From Hartmannibacter diazotrophicus (GTDB lineage: Bacteria; Pseudomonadota; Alphaproteobacteria; Rhizobiales; Pleomorphomonadaceae): a DNA stretch of 64,000 bases. This document shows positions 33,728 through 41,332 of this stretch, piece by piece. The first letter of the stretch is position 1, and every line of letters begins with the position of its first letter. The notes under the pieces are model-generated. The model was given only the letters and a program-made list of their open reading frames with translations, had not been told where the DNA came from and did not search any database. The stretch spans positions 2,106,550 through 2,170,549 of the forward strand of contig NZ_LT960614.1 of the NCBI RefSeq assembly GCF_900231165.1. Reading direction: 5' to 3'. Made by a program: the position numbers and the translations under genes.

Positions 33728-33951
33728 TGGCGAGCCAGATCACCATTCGCCGGGAAGGGCGCACACTCGACGGCGTGCTCTTTGCCGAATACGGCGTCGA
33801 CGGGCGCAAGGTGCTGGCCGAGACGCTGGCGGCCAACCCGGGCCTTGCCGCGCTCGGCCCGATCCTGCCGCTCGGCACCGTCGTGACGATCCCGGACCTG
33901 CCGGCGCAGGACAAGGCGGCAGCGACCGAGATCGTGACGCTGTTCTCATGA
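33727..33951 (+). CDS. Tail protein X (LysM-like)
   Basis: 74-aa P2 gpX-like protein with a LysM-type fold hint (YGVDGRKVLAETLAANPGLAALGPILPLGTVVTIPD). Thought to help assemble the tail tip or bind peptidoglycan. Confidence 0.88.
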   Translation: MASQITIRREGRTLDGVLFAEYGVDGRKVLAETLAANPGLAALGPILPLGTVVTIPDLPAQDKAAATEIVTLFS

Positions 33952-33961
33952 GGCGCGAACT

Positions 33962-33989
33962 CTTGTCCGAAAACCGGTGCCCACTTTTC
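33962..33989 (+). repeat. Dispersed motif, copy 2, upstream of gene D
   Basis: CTTGTCCGAAAACCGGTGCCCACTTTTC matches the copy at 28174-28200 at most positions. Here the following CAGGAG serves as ribosome site for gene D (ATG 34004). Confidence 0.6.
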
Positions 33990-34003
33990 AGGAGTACGCT
34001 TGA

Positions 34004-35008
34004 ATGAGTTGGCAGACCTTCTGGTCGGTGACCTCCGGCGCCGTCGACATCTCCGAGCCGCTGCGGCCCTATCTGATCGATATCTCGGTGACCGACAAGG
34101 CGGGCGAGGCCTCCGACACCTGCGCGATCACGATCGACGACACCGGCGGCAATGTCCGGATGCCGACCGAGAAGGAGCCGCTGCTGGTGTCCCTCAACGG
34201 CATCCCGGTCTTCTCCGGCTTCGTCGACAGCGTGCGCTCGTCGGGCAGCCGGTTTGGCGGGCGGGTCCTGCGGGTCCAGGCGAAGGGCTTCGACCCGGGT
34301 GGCAAGGCCAAGCAGTCGCTACACTTCCACATGGACGACACGACCCTGAAGGCCTTCCTGACGAAGGCGGCCGAGAAGGCCGGCTTCACCCTGAAGATCG
34401 ACGAGGACCTCGGCGCCACGAAGCGGAGCTATTGGGCGGCCGACGGGGAGAGTTTCCTGCATCTCGGCCAGCGGCTTGCCCGGGAGTTCTTCGCCACCTT
34501 CAAGTTGCGCGGCAAGCAGGCGGTCTTCCTGCCCCGCGGGGAGACGGTCCAGATCGCGACCGTGCTCGGCGAGGTCGGTGAGGCAGAGCCGGGCAACGTC
34601 ATCTCCTGGGAGATCACGCCAGTCTCGACCCGGGCGCGCTACGGCAAGACCAAGGTGCGATGGTTCGACCGCGCGAGCGGAACGTGGAAGACGGAAGAGG
34701 TCGAGCACGGTGGTGCAGGTTCGGGGGATGCCGACGAAGAGGCCGTCGAGACCGTCCGCACGTCCGCTCACGACGCCGATCAGGCCAAGGCCATCGCCAA
34801 GGCCCGCAAGCGCCAGGCAAAGCGCAATGACGGGCTCGGCTCGGTCGAGATCGACGTCAACCCGCTGGCGCAGGCCGAGGGGCTCTTCGTGCTCTCCGGC
34901 GCCCGCGTGGGCGTCGACGGCACCTACAGGATTGCCGCCGTGACGCATCAGGGCAACCGCGGCGGCGGCACCACGACACGGCTCGAACTCTGCGAGCCGG
35001 ACATCTGA
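34004..35008 (+). CDS. Tail protein D (late control D family)
   Basis: 334-aa P2 gpD-like hub protein (SWQTFWSVTSGAVDISEPLRPYLIDISVTDKAGEASDTCAITIDD). The family forms the baseplate hub under the spike. Last gene of the P2-type order before a terminator at 35036-35057. Confidence 0.92.
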   Translation: MSWQTFWSVTSGAVDISEPLRPYLIDISVTDKAGEASDTCAITIDDTGGNVRMPTEKEPLLVSLNGIPVFSGFVDSVRSSGSRFGGRVLRVQAKGFDPGGKAKQSLHFHMDDTTLKAFLTKAAEKAGFTLKIDEDLGATKRSYWAADGESFLHLGQRLAREFFATFKLRGKQAVFLPRGETVQIATVLGEVGEAEPGNVISWEITPVSTRARYGKTKVRWFDRASGTWKTEEVEHGGAGSGDADEEAVETVRTSAHDADQAKAIAKARKRQAKRNDGLGSVEIDVNPLAQAEGLFVLSGARVGVDGTYRIAAVTHQGNRGGGTTTRLELCEPDI

Positions 35009-35035
35009 CCACCCATCCAATCCGAACCATCCGCG

Positions 35036-35057
35036 ACCGCCCTTGAGGCGGTTTTTT
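35036..35057 (+). terminator. Terminator after gene D
   Basis: ACCGCC / GGCGGT hairpin with 5-nt loop followed by TTTTTT. Confidence 0.8.
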
Positions 35058-35081
35058 CATGTCTGACTGAGGAGAAGTCCC

Positions 35082-35444
35082 ATGTACATCAACGACAGCG
35101 CCTTCGACGCGGCACTCAACTGGATCAAAGCCAATGGCCTGCGGCTCGACATCTGCTCGGCCGAGCCGGCCACCTATGCCGGCGTCGCGGCCGTCTCTCT
35201 CGGCAACAAGGACCCGATCGCGATCGCTGCGCCTGCGGACGGTGCTGTCTCGGGCCGCAAGGTTTCGGTGCCGCAGATCACGGATGGAGCCGTCTCGGCC
35301 GATGGCGATGCCACCTTCTGGGCGATTACCAACGGGGCCGATACCCTGATTGCGACGGGTGCCTTGGCTGCATCCCAGACCGTCACCAACGGCAACACCT
35401 TCACGCTCGCCGCCTTCGACGTGACCTTCCTCGACGCGGCCTGA
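35082..35444 (+). CDS. Small phage structural-like protein
   Basis: 120-aa protein (MYINDSAFDAALNWIKANGLRLDICSAEP) with strand-rich Gly/Ala/Thr content (DGAVSGRKVSVPQITDGAVSADGDATFWAITNGAD). It opens a second structural block after gene D. Probably a virion surface or fibre-associated protein; no family assigned. Confidence 0.6.
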   Translation: MYINDSAFDAALNWIKANGLRLDICSAEPATYAGVAAVSLGNKDPIAIAAPADGAVSGRKVSVPQITDGAVSADGDATFWAITNGADTLIATGALAASQTVTNGNTFTLAAFDVTFLDAA

Positions 35445-35467
35445 TCGGGCAACTGGAGGCCTGCTAG

Positions 35468-37576
35468 ATGGTTGCGACCCTCGGCACGAGCGATGGCACT
35501 TATTTCCTCGGCAATGGGTCGCAGGCCTACTGCAACGGCACGCGCAACATCGGCACGGCGGCATCCGACCGGATCGTCTTCATCACGGCAGTGCTGGAGT
35601 TCGCGGCCGCCGCCGACATTCTCGACGTCCTCATCAACGGGGCGGACGTCAATTCGACGATCCATGTCGCCAACACGGCAGACGGCACGCGGATCGCCTT
35701 GATTGCCTGGGGGCTTGTTCCTTCGGGCACGACCTGCACGGCGCTGATCGGATGCACCCAGCCGATCGTCGCCGCCTTCTGGTCGACCCGGGCAGTCTAC
35801 GGCCTCGGCACGTCGCCGACGCTGCATGACAGCACGGCGGCCTCCGGCTCGGGTCTCGTCGCGTCGAGCACGATCAATGCCGCGCTCGACGGGCTCGTGC
35901 TTGCCTCCTGCAACTTCGATGGCGTTGGGGCGACCAGCCCTTATTTCACGGTGGCGGGCCTCACCAAGCTGAGTGAGGTGCAGTCAGCCGACACGGGGCT
36001 GCGTACCGCTTCAGGCGGCTTGGTCCCGAGCGCCAACGAAACCGCGCGAGCCTTTTCGTTCACGGCGGACAGCAACCCTCAACCATGGTCGACGGTCGGC
36101 GTCAGTTTCTCGGTCTACGCGAGCAGCACGGACGACCTGACGGCCGACGGCCTTTCTTCCTCGCCCTCGGTCGGGGCGCCTGCGCTCGGCCAGGCGCACG
36201 CGCTCTCGGCAAGCCCGGTCTCGTCTGCCGCATTGATCGGCGTTCCGGCCGTGGGGCAGGTTCATACGCTCGCCGGGTCCGGCACGGCTTTGACGCCATC
36301 GACGGGGACGCCTGCACTCGGTCAGGTTCACGCCCTGGCGGCCAATGGCGCAGCATCCGGCTCGGCGGTCGGCGTGCCGGCGCTTGCCCAGGCGCATGCG
36401 CTTGCCGCCGAAGGCGTCGCTTCCGGATCGTCCGCCTCGGCGCCCGGGCTCGGCCAGGCGCATACGCTGGCCGCCGAGGGGCCGACGTCCGGCTCGACGG
36501 GCGGCGCGCCAACACTTGCCCAGGTCCATGCGCTGGCCGCCGATGGCGCGGCCTCGCAACCTTCCGCCGCCGCACCGCAGATAGGGCAGGCGCATGCACT
36601 TGCCGCATCCGGCCTCTCGGTGTCGTCAACTTCTGGCAGCCCTGCGCTTTCCGAGACCAGCGCCATGGCAACCGAACCTATCGGGTCGGCGGCAACGCTT
36701 GGCGCCCCTGCACTTGCCCAGGTGCATGCGCTCGCCGCAGGTGCGCTCGCGATCCCGGCCAGTCTCGGGTCTCCGGCTCTCGGGCAGGTTCACGCCCTCG
36801 CGGTCGAGGGTGCGTCGCCTGTCGCGACGGTTGGGGCTCCTGCGCTTGCCCAGGCCCATGCGCTTGCCGCCGAGGGGGCGACATCGCGGCCGTCTGCCGG
36901 CGCACCGCAGATCGGGCAGGCGCACGCGCTTGTCGCATTCGGCCTCTCGGTGCCGTCGACATCGGGCAGCCCCGCGCTCTCCGAGGCCAATGCCATGGCG
37001 GCCGAGCCCATCGGGTCGGCGGCAACGCTTGGCGCGCCTGCGCTTGCCCAGGTGCATGCGCTCGCCGCAGGTGCGCTCGCAATCCCGGCCAGTCTCGGGT
37101 CTCCGGCGCTCGGCCAGGTCCACGCCCTGGCGGCCGACGCGGCCACCTCGCAGGCCTCCGCCGGCGCGCCCTCGCTTGCTCAGGCCCATGCGCTGGCAGC
37201 GGAGGGCGCCACATCGCAGCCTTTTGCCGGCGCACCGCAGATCGGGCAGGCGCACGCGCTGTCCGCATCCGGGCTCTCGTCTCAGCCGGCAACAGGCCGG
37301 CCGGCTCTCAACGAGATTTCGGTGCTGCGGCCGGTGCCCGTCTCGTCGATCACGCAGACGGGCATGCCGGCGCTTCATCAGGCGCATGCGCTTGCCGCGG
37401 TCAGTCTCGTCTGCCGCCCGACCGTCGGCCGGCCGATCCTCCTGTCCGGGCCGCAACCGCCGACGCCAGGCGCACGGACTTTCGACGTCTCCGCCGAGCA
37501 GCGCGCGATCCGCGTCTCGGCCGAGACCCGCACGGTCCGCCTTGCCGCCCCGGGCCGATCGGTCAAGGCGGCTTGA
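35468..37576 (+). CDS. Repeat-rich fibre-like protein (22-residue repeats)
   Basis: 702-aa protein. Residues 1-235 form a beta-rich head (FITAVLEFAAAADILDVLINGA ...). Residues 238-655 are 19 tandem 22-residue repeats with consensus P-A-L-[GA]-Q-[AV]-H-A-L-A-A-x(2)-A-x-S-x(4)-G-[AS]. A short C-terminal tail ends with AEQRAIRVSAETRTVRL. Repeats 7-11, 12-16 and the start of 17 onward show a five-unit higher-order period. Such proteins are usually virion fibres or adhesins whose length varies by recombination. Its place after gene D fits a phage fibre; exact role unknown. Confidence 0.75.
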   Translation: MVATLGTSDGTYFLGNGSQAYCNGTRNIGTAASDRIVFITAVLEFAAAADILDVLINGADVNSTIHVANTADGTRIALIAWGLVPSGTTCTALIGCTQPIVAAFWSTRAVYGLGTSPTLHDSTAASGSGLVASSTINAALDGLVLASCNFDGVGATSPYFTVAGLTKLSEVQSADTGLRTASGGLVPSANETARAFSFTADSNPQPWSTVGVSFSVYASSTDDLTADGLSSSPSVGAPALGQAHALSASPVSSAALIGVPAVGQVHTLAGSGTALTPSTGTPALGQVHALAANGAASGSAVGVPALAQAHALAAEGVASGSSASAPGLGQAHTLAAEGPTSGSTGGAPTLAQVHALAADGAASQPSAAAPQIGQAHALAASGLSVSSTSGSPALSETSAMATEPIGSAATLGAPALAQVHALAAGALAIPASLGSPALGQVHALAVEGASPVATVGAPALAQAHALAAEGATSRPSAGAPQIGQAHALVAFGLSVPSTSGSPALSEANAMAAEPIGSAATLGAPALAQVHALAAGALAIPASLGSPALGQVHALAADAATSQASAGAPSLAQAHALAAEGATSQPFAGAPQIGQAHALSASGLSSQPATGRPALNEISVLRPVPVSSITQTGMPALHQAHALAAVSLVCRPTVGRPILLSGPQPPTPGARTFDVSAEQRAIRVSAETRTVRLAAPGRSVKAA
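36179..37432 (+). repeat. 19 tandem 66-bp repeats with 330-bp higher-order period
   Basis: In-frame DNA repeats each coding one 22-residue unit. Units 7-11 (starting near 36575) and 12-16 (starting near 36905) are closely similar block by block, indicating a recent 330-bp duplication within the array. Confidence 0.85.
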
Positions 37577-37597
37577 GCCCTTTCATCGGAGACGTTC

Positions 37598-37870
37598 ATG
37601 GCAAAGACTTGGGACTACAAGGACCCGGACGAAACGCTCGACTACCGGATCGACTGGTCGGACCGCCTGGCCGGCGACACGATCGCGACATCGGTCTGGG
37701 TCGTTCCGCCGGGGCTGACGGAAGGGCCGAACCTCAACGATGAGACCACCACGACGATCTGGCTCGCAGGCGGCGTCGAGGGTGCCACCCATTCCCTGAC
37801 CAACCGCATCACCACGGCCGGCGGCCGAACAATGGATCAGAGCGTCCTGCTCGCGATCAAGTCGAAATAG
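37598..37870 (+). CDS. Phage fibre-adaptor-like protein
   Basis: 90-aa all-beta-looking protein starting MAKTWDYKDPDETLDYRIDW, with IATSVWVVPPG and VEGATHSLTNRITTAGGRT. The pattern (DPDE-x-LDY-x-IDW ... Ig-like strands) is seen in small fibre or decoration proteins of related phages. Ends at a terminator. Confidence 0.6.
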   Translation: MAKTWDYKDPDETLDYRIDWSDRLAGDTIATSVWVVPPGLTEGPNLNDETTTTIWLAGGVEGATHSLTNRITTAGGRTMDQSVLLAIKSK

Positions 37871-37893
37871 AGCCGCCTCCGGGCGGCTTTTTT
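37871..37893 (+). terminator. Terminator before lysis cassette
   Basis: AGCCGCC / GGCGGCT hairpin with short loop and T run, immediately after the stop at 37870. Confidence 0.82.
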
Positions 37894-37912
37894 CATGCAC
37901 GAGAGGTGACTT

Positions 37913-38677
37913 ATGAAGCTCGTCGAAGACTGGCGGCGCGTTGCTGCGCTGTCGCTCAGCTTTTGGATGCAGATCGCCGGGATCATTGTCCTGATCTTTC
38001 CGGAACTGCGCTTTTACCTGACCGGCCAGGACATGGACCCGGCGTTCCTGTGGTGGCTCGGCATCCTCCTGCTCGTCGCCGGCGTCATCGGGCGCCTCTA
38101 CCCGCAGGGTCTGTCCAAGTGGCGCGAATGGCTGCGCATCATTGCAGTGCTCATTGTGATGGCGCTTCTGGCCTTCCTTCTCGCGGCCGAGGTCCGGGCC
38201 TCTCCGGTCAGCGAAGAGGTCACGCTTGAGATCGCGGTCCCGTTCATCGCGAAGAAGGAAGGCATCAGGCTCAAAGCCTATATCCCGGTGCCGGGCGATG
38301 TTCCGACGATCTGTGCAGGGCTGACGACCATCAACGGCGAGCGGGTGAAGCTCGGCATGACGATGACGCTTCCGGACTGCATGCGGGAGTTTGCCAAGCA
38401 GGTGCGAAGGTATCGGACCGGCCTTCATCTCTACTTCACGTCCCTCACGGTCAACTCCCGCCTGACGCCGAAGCGGGACACGGCCTACACGTCACTCGCC
38501 TTCAACTGCGGCATCGCCGCTATCGGCAGGAGCACGGCCGTTCGCCGCCTCAATGCCGGCGACATCCGCGGAGGATGTGAGGCGATCACCTGGTGGAACA
38601 AGATGGGGACCCGCATCCTGCGTGGTCTGGTTCCTCGCCGCGCCGAAGAGCGTGACATGTGCCTGGCCGGGCTCTGA
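37913..38677 (+). CDS. Endolysin (GH24 lysozyme) fused to holin-like membrane domain
   Basis: 254-aa protein. Residues 1-100 hold three predicted membrane helices (SFWMQIAGIIVLIF, FLWWLGILLLVAGVIG, LRIIAVLIVMALLAFLLAA). Residues 110-254 are a phage lysozyme with catalytic Glu in KKEGIRLKAY, then Asp/Thr in GDVPTICAG, and later YTSLAFNCGIAAIG, NKMGTRILRGLVPRRAEE. The N-terminal part resembles small holin-like phage proteins that begin MKLVDDWR. The fusion might act as its own holin or as a signal-anchor endolysin released from the membrane. A separate holin could be 39281-39670. Confidence 0.8.
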   Translation: MKLVEDWRRVAALSLSFWMQIAGIIVLIFPELRFYLTGQDMDPAFLWWLGILLLVAGVIGRLYPQGLSKWREWLRIIAVLIVMALLAFLLAAEVRASPVSEEVTLEIAVPFIAKKEGIRLKAYIPVPGDVPTICAGLTTINGERVKLGMTMTLPDCMREFAKQVRRYRTGLHLYFTSLTVNSRLTPKRDTAYTSLAFNCGIAAIGRSTAVRRLNAGDIRGGCEAITWWNKMGTRILRGLVPRRAEERDMCLAGL

Positions 38678-38679
38678 TC

Positions 38680-39060
38680 ATGCCCGTCTGGCTGACGAGC
38701 CTCGGGCTCAAGATTGCCGTCGTGGCCGCCCTCGTGGCGGCCATTTTCTTTTATCGGGGCGAGGCGATCCGCGCCGACGCTGCGCGCGCCACGCTCGCGG
38801 CCCAGAACGAGACACTGACGTCCGTCAACGCCCAGAACGCCCGCAACGTGGAGCGGATGCTCGACCAGGCCGAGGCGACCAACCGGCTTCTCGGCGATCT
38901 GACAAAGCAGCAACAGGACATCGCGGCCGACACAGCGGCGGCGCGCAAGACCATTGAGGAGATCCGGGGCCATGACGCGGCGGCTGACGAGTATCTGCGC
39001 ACTCTTATTCCTGACGGCCTGCGGGCCGCGGTTAACCGGCCTGCGCGCGCCGGTCGTTGA
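38680..39060 (+). CDS. Rz-like inner-membrane spanin
   Basis: 126-aa protein with one N-terminal membrane helix (LGLKIAVVAALVAAIFFY) and a long periplasmic coiled coil (AQNETLTSVNAQNARNVERMLDQAEATNRLL). Classic i-spanin architecture. The lipoprotein gene at 38972 overlaps its 3' end in another frame. Confidence 0.82.
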   Translation: MPVWLTSLGLKIAVVAALVAAIFFYRGEAIRADAARATLAAQNETLTSVNAQNARNVERMLDQAEATNRLLGDLTKQQQDIAADTAAARKTIEEIRGHDAAADEYLRTLIPDGLRAAVNRPARAGR

Positions 39061-39271
39061 GACGAAGACGGTCTATGTCGGCCCACCCGATTCCATGCTG
39101 GTCGTGCCGGCCGAGCCGGTTCGCGACTCGAAGGACACCGCTGACCTGATCGACCAGCTCGACGGCTACAAGGGCAGCTTCGCGGCTTGCGCCGCCAATC
39201 TCGACCAGGTGGCGGCATGGAAGGCATCTGTCGAGGCGAGCAACGAGAACGAGACACAAGCAAACAACTGA
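38972..39271 (+). CDS. Rz1-like outer-membrane spanin lipoprotein
   Basis: 99-aa lipoprotein (MTRRLTSICALLFLTACGP, lipobox LTAC). The ATG at 38972 follows a GGAG-like site and the gene overlaps Rz by 89 nt, as spanin pairs often do. It is longer than classic Rz1 (about 60 aa) and lacks an obvious Pro-rich stretch apart from PPD and VPAEPV. With Rz it would fuse inner and outer membranes at lysis. Confidence 0.78.
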   Translation: MTRRLTSICALLFLTACGPRLTGLRAPVVETKTVYVGPPDSMLVVPAEPVRDSKDTADLIDQLDGYKGSFAACAANLDQVAAWKASVEASNENETQANN

Positions 39272-39280
39272 GCGGGGCAC

Positions 39281-39670
39281 ATGAGCGACGGACCGCAGAA
39301 AATGCAAAAGCCGCAGTGGAAATACGAGGTCAACCTCAATTCCATCCTACAGGTCATCACGCTCCTCGGCTTTGTCGCCGTGTGGGGTGGAACGTGGAAC
39401 TCCATGCATGAGGGGCAAGCACAGAACAGACTGTTGATCGAACGCCTCGAAAATCGAATGACGACTGTAGAGCAATATCAGCGTGCCATCGCATCGGTCG
39501 AGTTTCGTGTCGGCGCTCTGGAAAAGGGTGCGCAATCCATCATTGAGTCGCAACGAGACATCGTCAAGACGCAACAAGATTTCGAGCGGTCGATCAGCGC
39601 TCTCGCATCAGATGTGCGTGTGACACGCGAGATTGTACAACGCCTAGAAAAATCTCTAAAAAATGACTGA
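39281..39670 (+). CDS. Membrane protein with coiled coil (lysis region)
   Basis: 129-aa protein: a short N-terminal cytoplasmic part, one membrane helix (ILQVITLLGFVAVWGGTW) and a long coiled-coil tail (LIERLENRMTTVEQYQRAI ... EIVQRLEKSLKND). This is the layout of phage proteins annotated as holins or holin-like. Base composition already shifts toward AT here. It is the last gene in phage orientation. Confidence 0.65.
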   Translation: MSDGPQKMQKPQWKYEVNLNSILQVITLLGFVAVWGGTWNSMHEGQAQNRLLIERLENRMTTVEQYQRAIASVEFRVGALEKGAQSIIESQRDIVKTQQDFERSISALASDVRVTREIVQRLEKSLKND

Positions 39671-39706
39671 TGCTCCCGAATGGCACCAATCTCAAATAAA
39701 TAAAGG

Positions 39707-39730
39707 GACCGGGTCAAGAATGACCCGGTC
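39707..39730. other. Stem-loop after the lysis genes
   Basis: GACCGGGTCA AGAA TGACCCGGTC, a perfect 10-bp stem with a 4-nt loop but no T run. It may stabilise the 3' end of the late mRNA or act as a weak terminator. Confidence 0.55.
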
Positions 39731-39844
39731 ACGCGTCCAGAGTTCCAGGCTTTCCGCGTCGACTCGATCAATGATCGAATCGCCTTTTGCCCCCAAGAGA
39801 GCCTTGTGAAATTAGATCAAGCCCAATAGCTTCACAAGCCGACT

Positions 39845-40039
39845 TCACTCGGAATTGAACAGACTGATCAATCTGGCTTTTATCAGCTCCGGGGTGTGGA
39901 CCATGCTCAGAGGAGTATAGCCACGCGTCTTTAGGTTTTCACCTTGGACATACACGCATGGGCCCCGGATGAGATCAAGCAGCGAGTCAATTAAAAGGCC
40001 GTAAAACTTCTCGTAAAGTTCATACGATCCCTCGGCCTC
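39845..40039 (-). pseudogene. 3' fragment of an unrecognised gene
   Basis: A 64-residue minus-strand reading frame without a start codon begins after a TAG and ends in TGA at 39845-39847. The translation (YEKFYGLLIDSLLDLIRG, then CVYVQGENLKTRGYTPLSMVH) looks like a genuine C-terminal domain rather than chance sequence. I do not recognise its family. Likely debris next to the acyltransferase gene. Confidence 0.4.
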
Positions 40040-40062
40040 CTATTCAAATGTTCATTTATTTA

Positions 40063-41142
40063 TCAAGACCTTCGGTCTTGAGGAGCTCCTGCTATCGATC
40101 TGTTTGACAACAGTAATTCATCGAGATCAATAGCGGGCTTTCTGGTCGCAACCGAAAAAGCAGACTTGAACCGGCCAACTGGCCTTTCAACCAAGTGATA
40201 TACGACTATCGCGACCAGGAACGAAATGGCCACGAGACCAATTTTCATCCACATCGGACTGTGGCTGGCCAATACGACCATTGGAAAATGGAACAGATAG
40301 ATGCCGTACGACAGCTTGCCGAGATAAACAATAGGCGAGAACGACAGTGCCCTGGCCATGATGCCCCGCTCAGCAGCGGCAATGACAAGCCAAGCTGAAA
40401 GAAGCGACGTCACCGTGAGGCCGACTGATTGAGTGAAGGCTGAACGATGTGGCGCAAATAGGAAAATGGCCAGGAGCCCAACAGCGGGTAGCCACCATCC
40501 TGCGCTGCAGAAACGCTTCAAACCGGACGGCACTCGCCATAGCGCAAGAATACACCCTATCAACAATCCATCGCTATGGGTATCAAAGCCATTGTAGGTA
40601 CGTTCTGGATCAACCCCCAACGCAACAAGATAATAGCGCCAAATTGTAACGCCCGCGAGGCCAACAAGAAGCCAAAAAATCTTCTTCCTGCCCGGGAGAA
40701 GGACAAATAACATAGGCCATAAGATGTAGAATTGTTCTTCCATGGCAAGAGACCAAGTGTGACCGAGATCTCCTTGGGGCCATAAATCAAGTGCGCGATT
40801 CCAGTTCATGAAATAGAGCGCCGAAATTGCAATCGCCTTCACTTCATCGATCTGACCCTCTAAAGGCCCTCTCAATAAAATTATTATGATTTCCGCCAAG
40901 AGGAGGACAGAAAAAGCTGGCGCCAGTCTCAAAAAGCGTCGGATATAGAAATTTTTGAAACTGATATGACCAGTTTTTCTAATCTCTGAATCCAAAATTG
41001 AAGTAATAAGGTATCCAGACAATACAAAAAATACGTCAACGCCAGCCCATCCTCCCGGCATATACCGATCTGACAAGTGGTATAGGACGACCGCCAGCAC
41101 CGCGAAGGCGCGTAAACCATCGAACGCAGGATTGTAAGTCAT
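40063..41142 (-). CDS. O-acyltransferase (acyltransferase 3 family), integral membrane
   Basis: 359-aa OafA/YrhL-type acyltransferase. The N-terminal signature FDGLRAFAVLAVVLYHLSD contains the catalytic-type His, followed by VDVFFVLSGYLITSIL and IRRFLRLAPAF. About ten membrane helices follow. These enzymes move acetyl or similar groups onto O-antigen or exopolysaccharide. The gene is AT-rich compared with the phage structural genes and minus-strand. In a prophage context it suggests serotype conversion that could block superinfection. Confidence 0.88.
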   Translation of the reverse strand: MTYNPAFDGLRAFAVLAVVLYHLSDRYMPGGWAGVDVFFVLSGYLITSILDSEIRKTGHISFKNFYIRRFLRLAPAFSVLLLAEIIIILLRGPLEGQIDEVKAIAISALYFMNWNRALDLWPQGDLGHTWSLAMEEQFYILWPMLFVLLPGRKKIFWLLVGLAGVTIWRYYLVALGVDPERTYNGFDTHSDGLLIGCILALWRVPSGLKRFCSAGWWLPAVGLLAIFLFAPHRSAFTQSVGLTVTSLLSAWLVIAAAERGIMARALSFSPIVYLGKLSYGIYLFHFPMVVLASHSPMWMKIGLVAISFLVAIVVYHLVERPVGRFKSAFSVATRKPAIDLDELLLSNRSIAGAPQDRRS

Positions 41143-41332
41143 TGGTGACCAATTTTGACAGAAGACCCCAGTCTATACGCCGAGGCGAAAACGCTGACAA
41201 CTTAAAATTGGCCAAAACGGTGGCGTCATGCCACTTTTGCACCGCATTCAATTCGGGATTTGGGCGCTTCTTGGGGGGGTAGAATTACAAAAATACAATA
41301 TAATTCGAGATTAATTGCGGCAATATTCAGAT
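41143..41332. other. Gap between the two acyltransferase genes
   Basis: 190 bp. A minus-strand frame here reads LNAVQKWHDATVLANFKLSAFSPRRIDW, which could be remnant coding sequence, but has no clear start or domain. Contains a run of C (RC of GGGGGGG at 41273-41279) and otherwise AT-rich DNA. Confidence 0.25.

Noticed and set aside
36179-37432. Tandem repeats as a possible CRISPR array
   Set aside because: Units are in-frame 66-bp coding repeats without spacers, inside a continuous protein gene.
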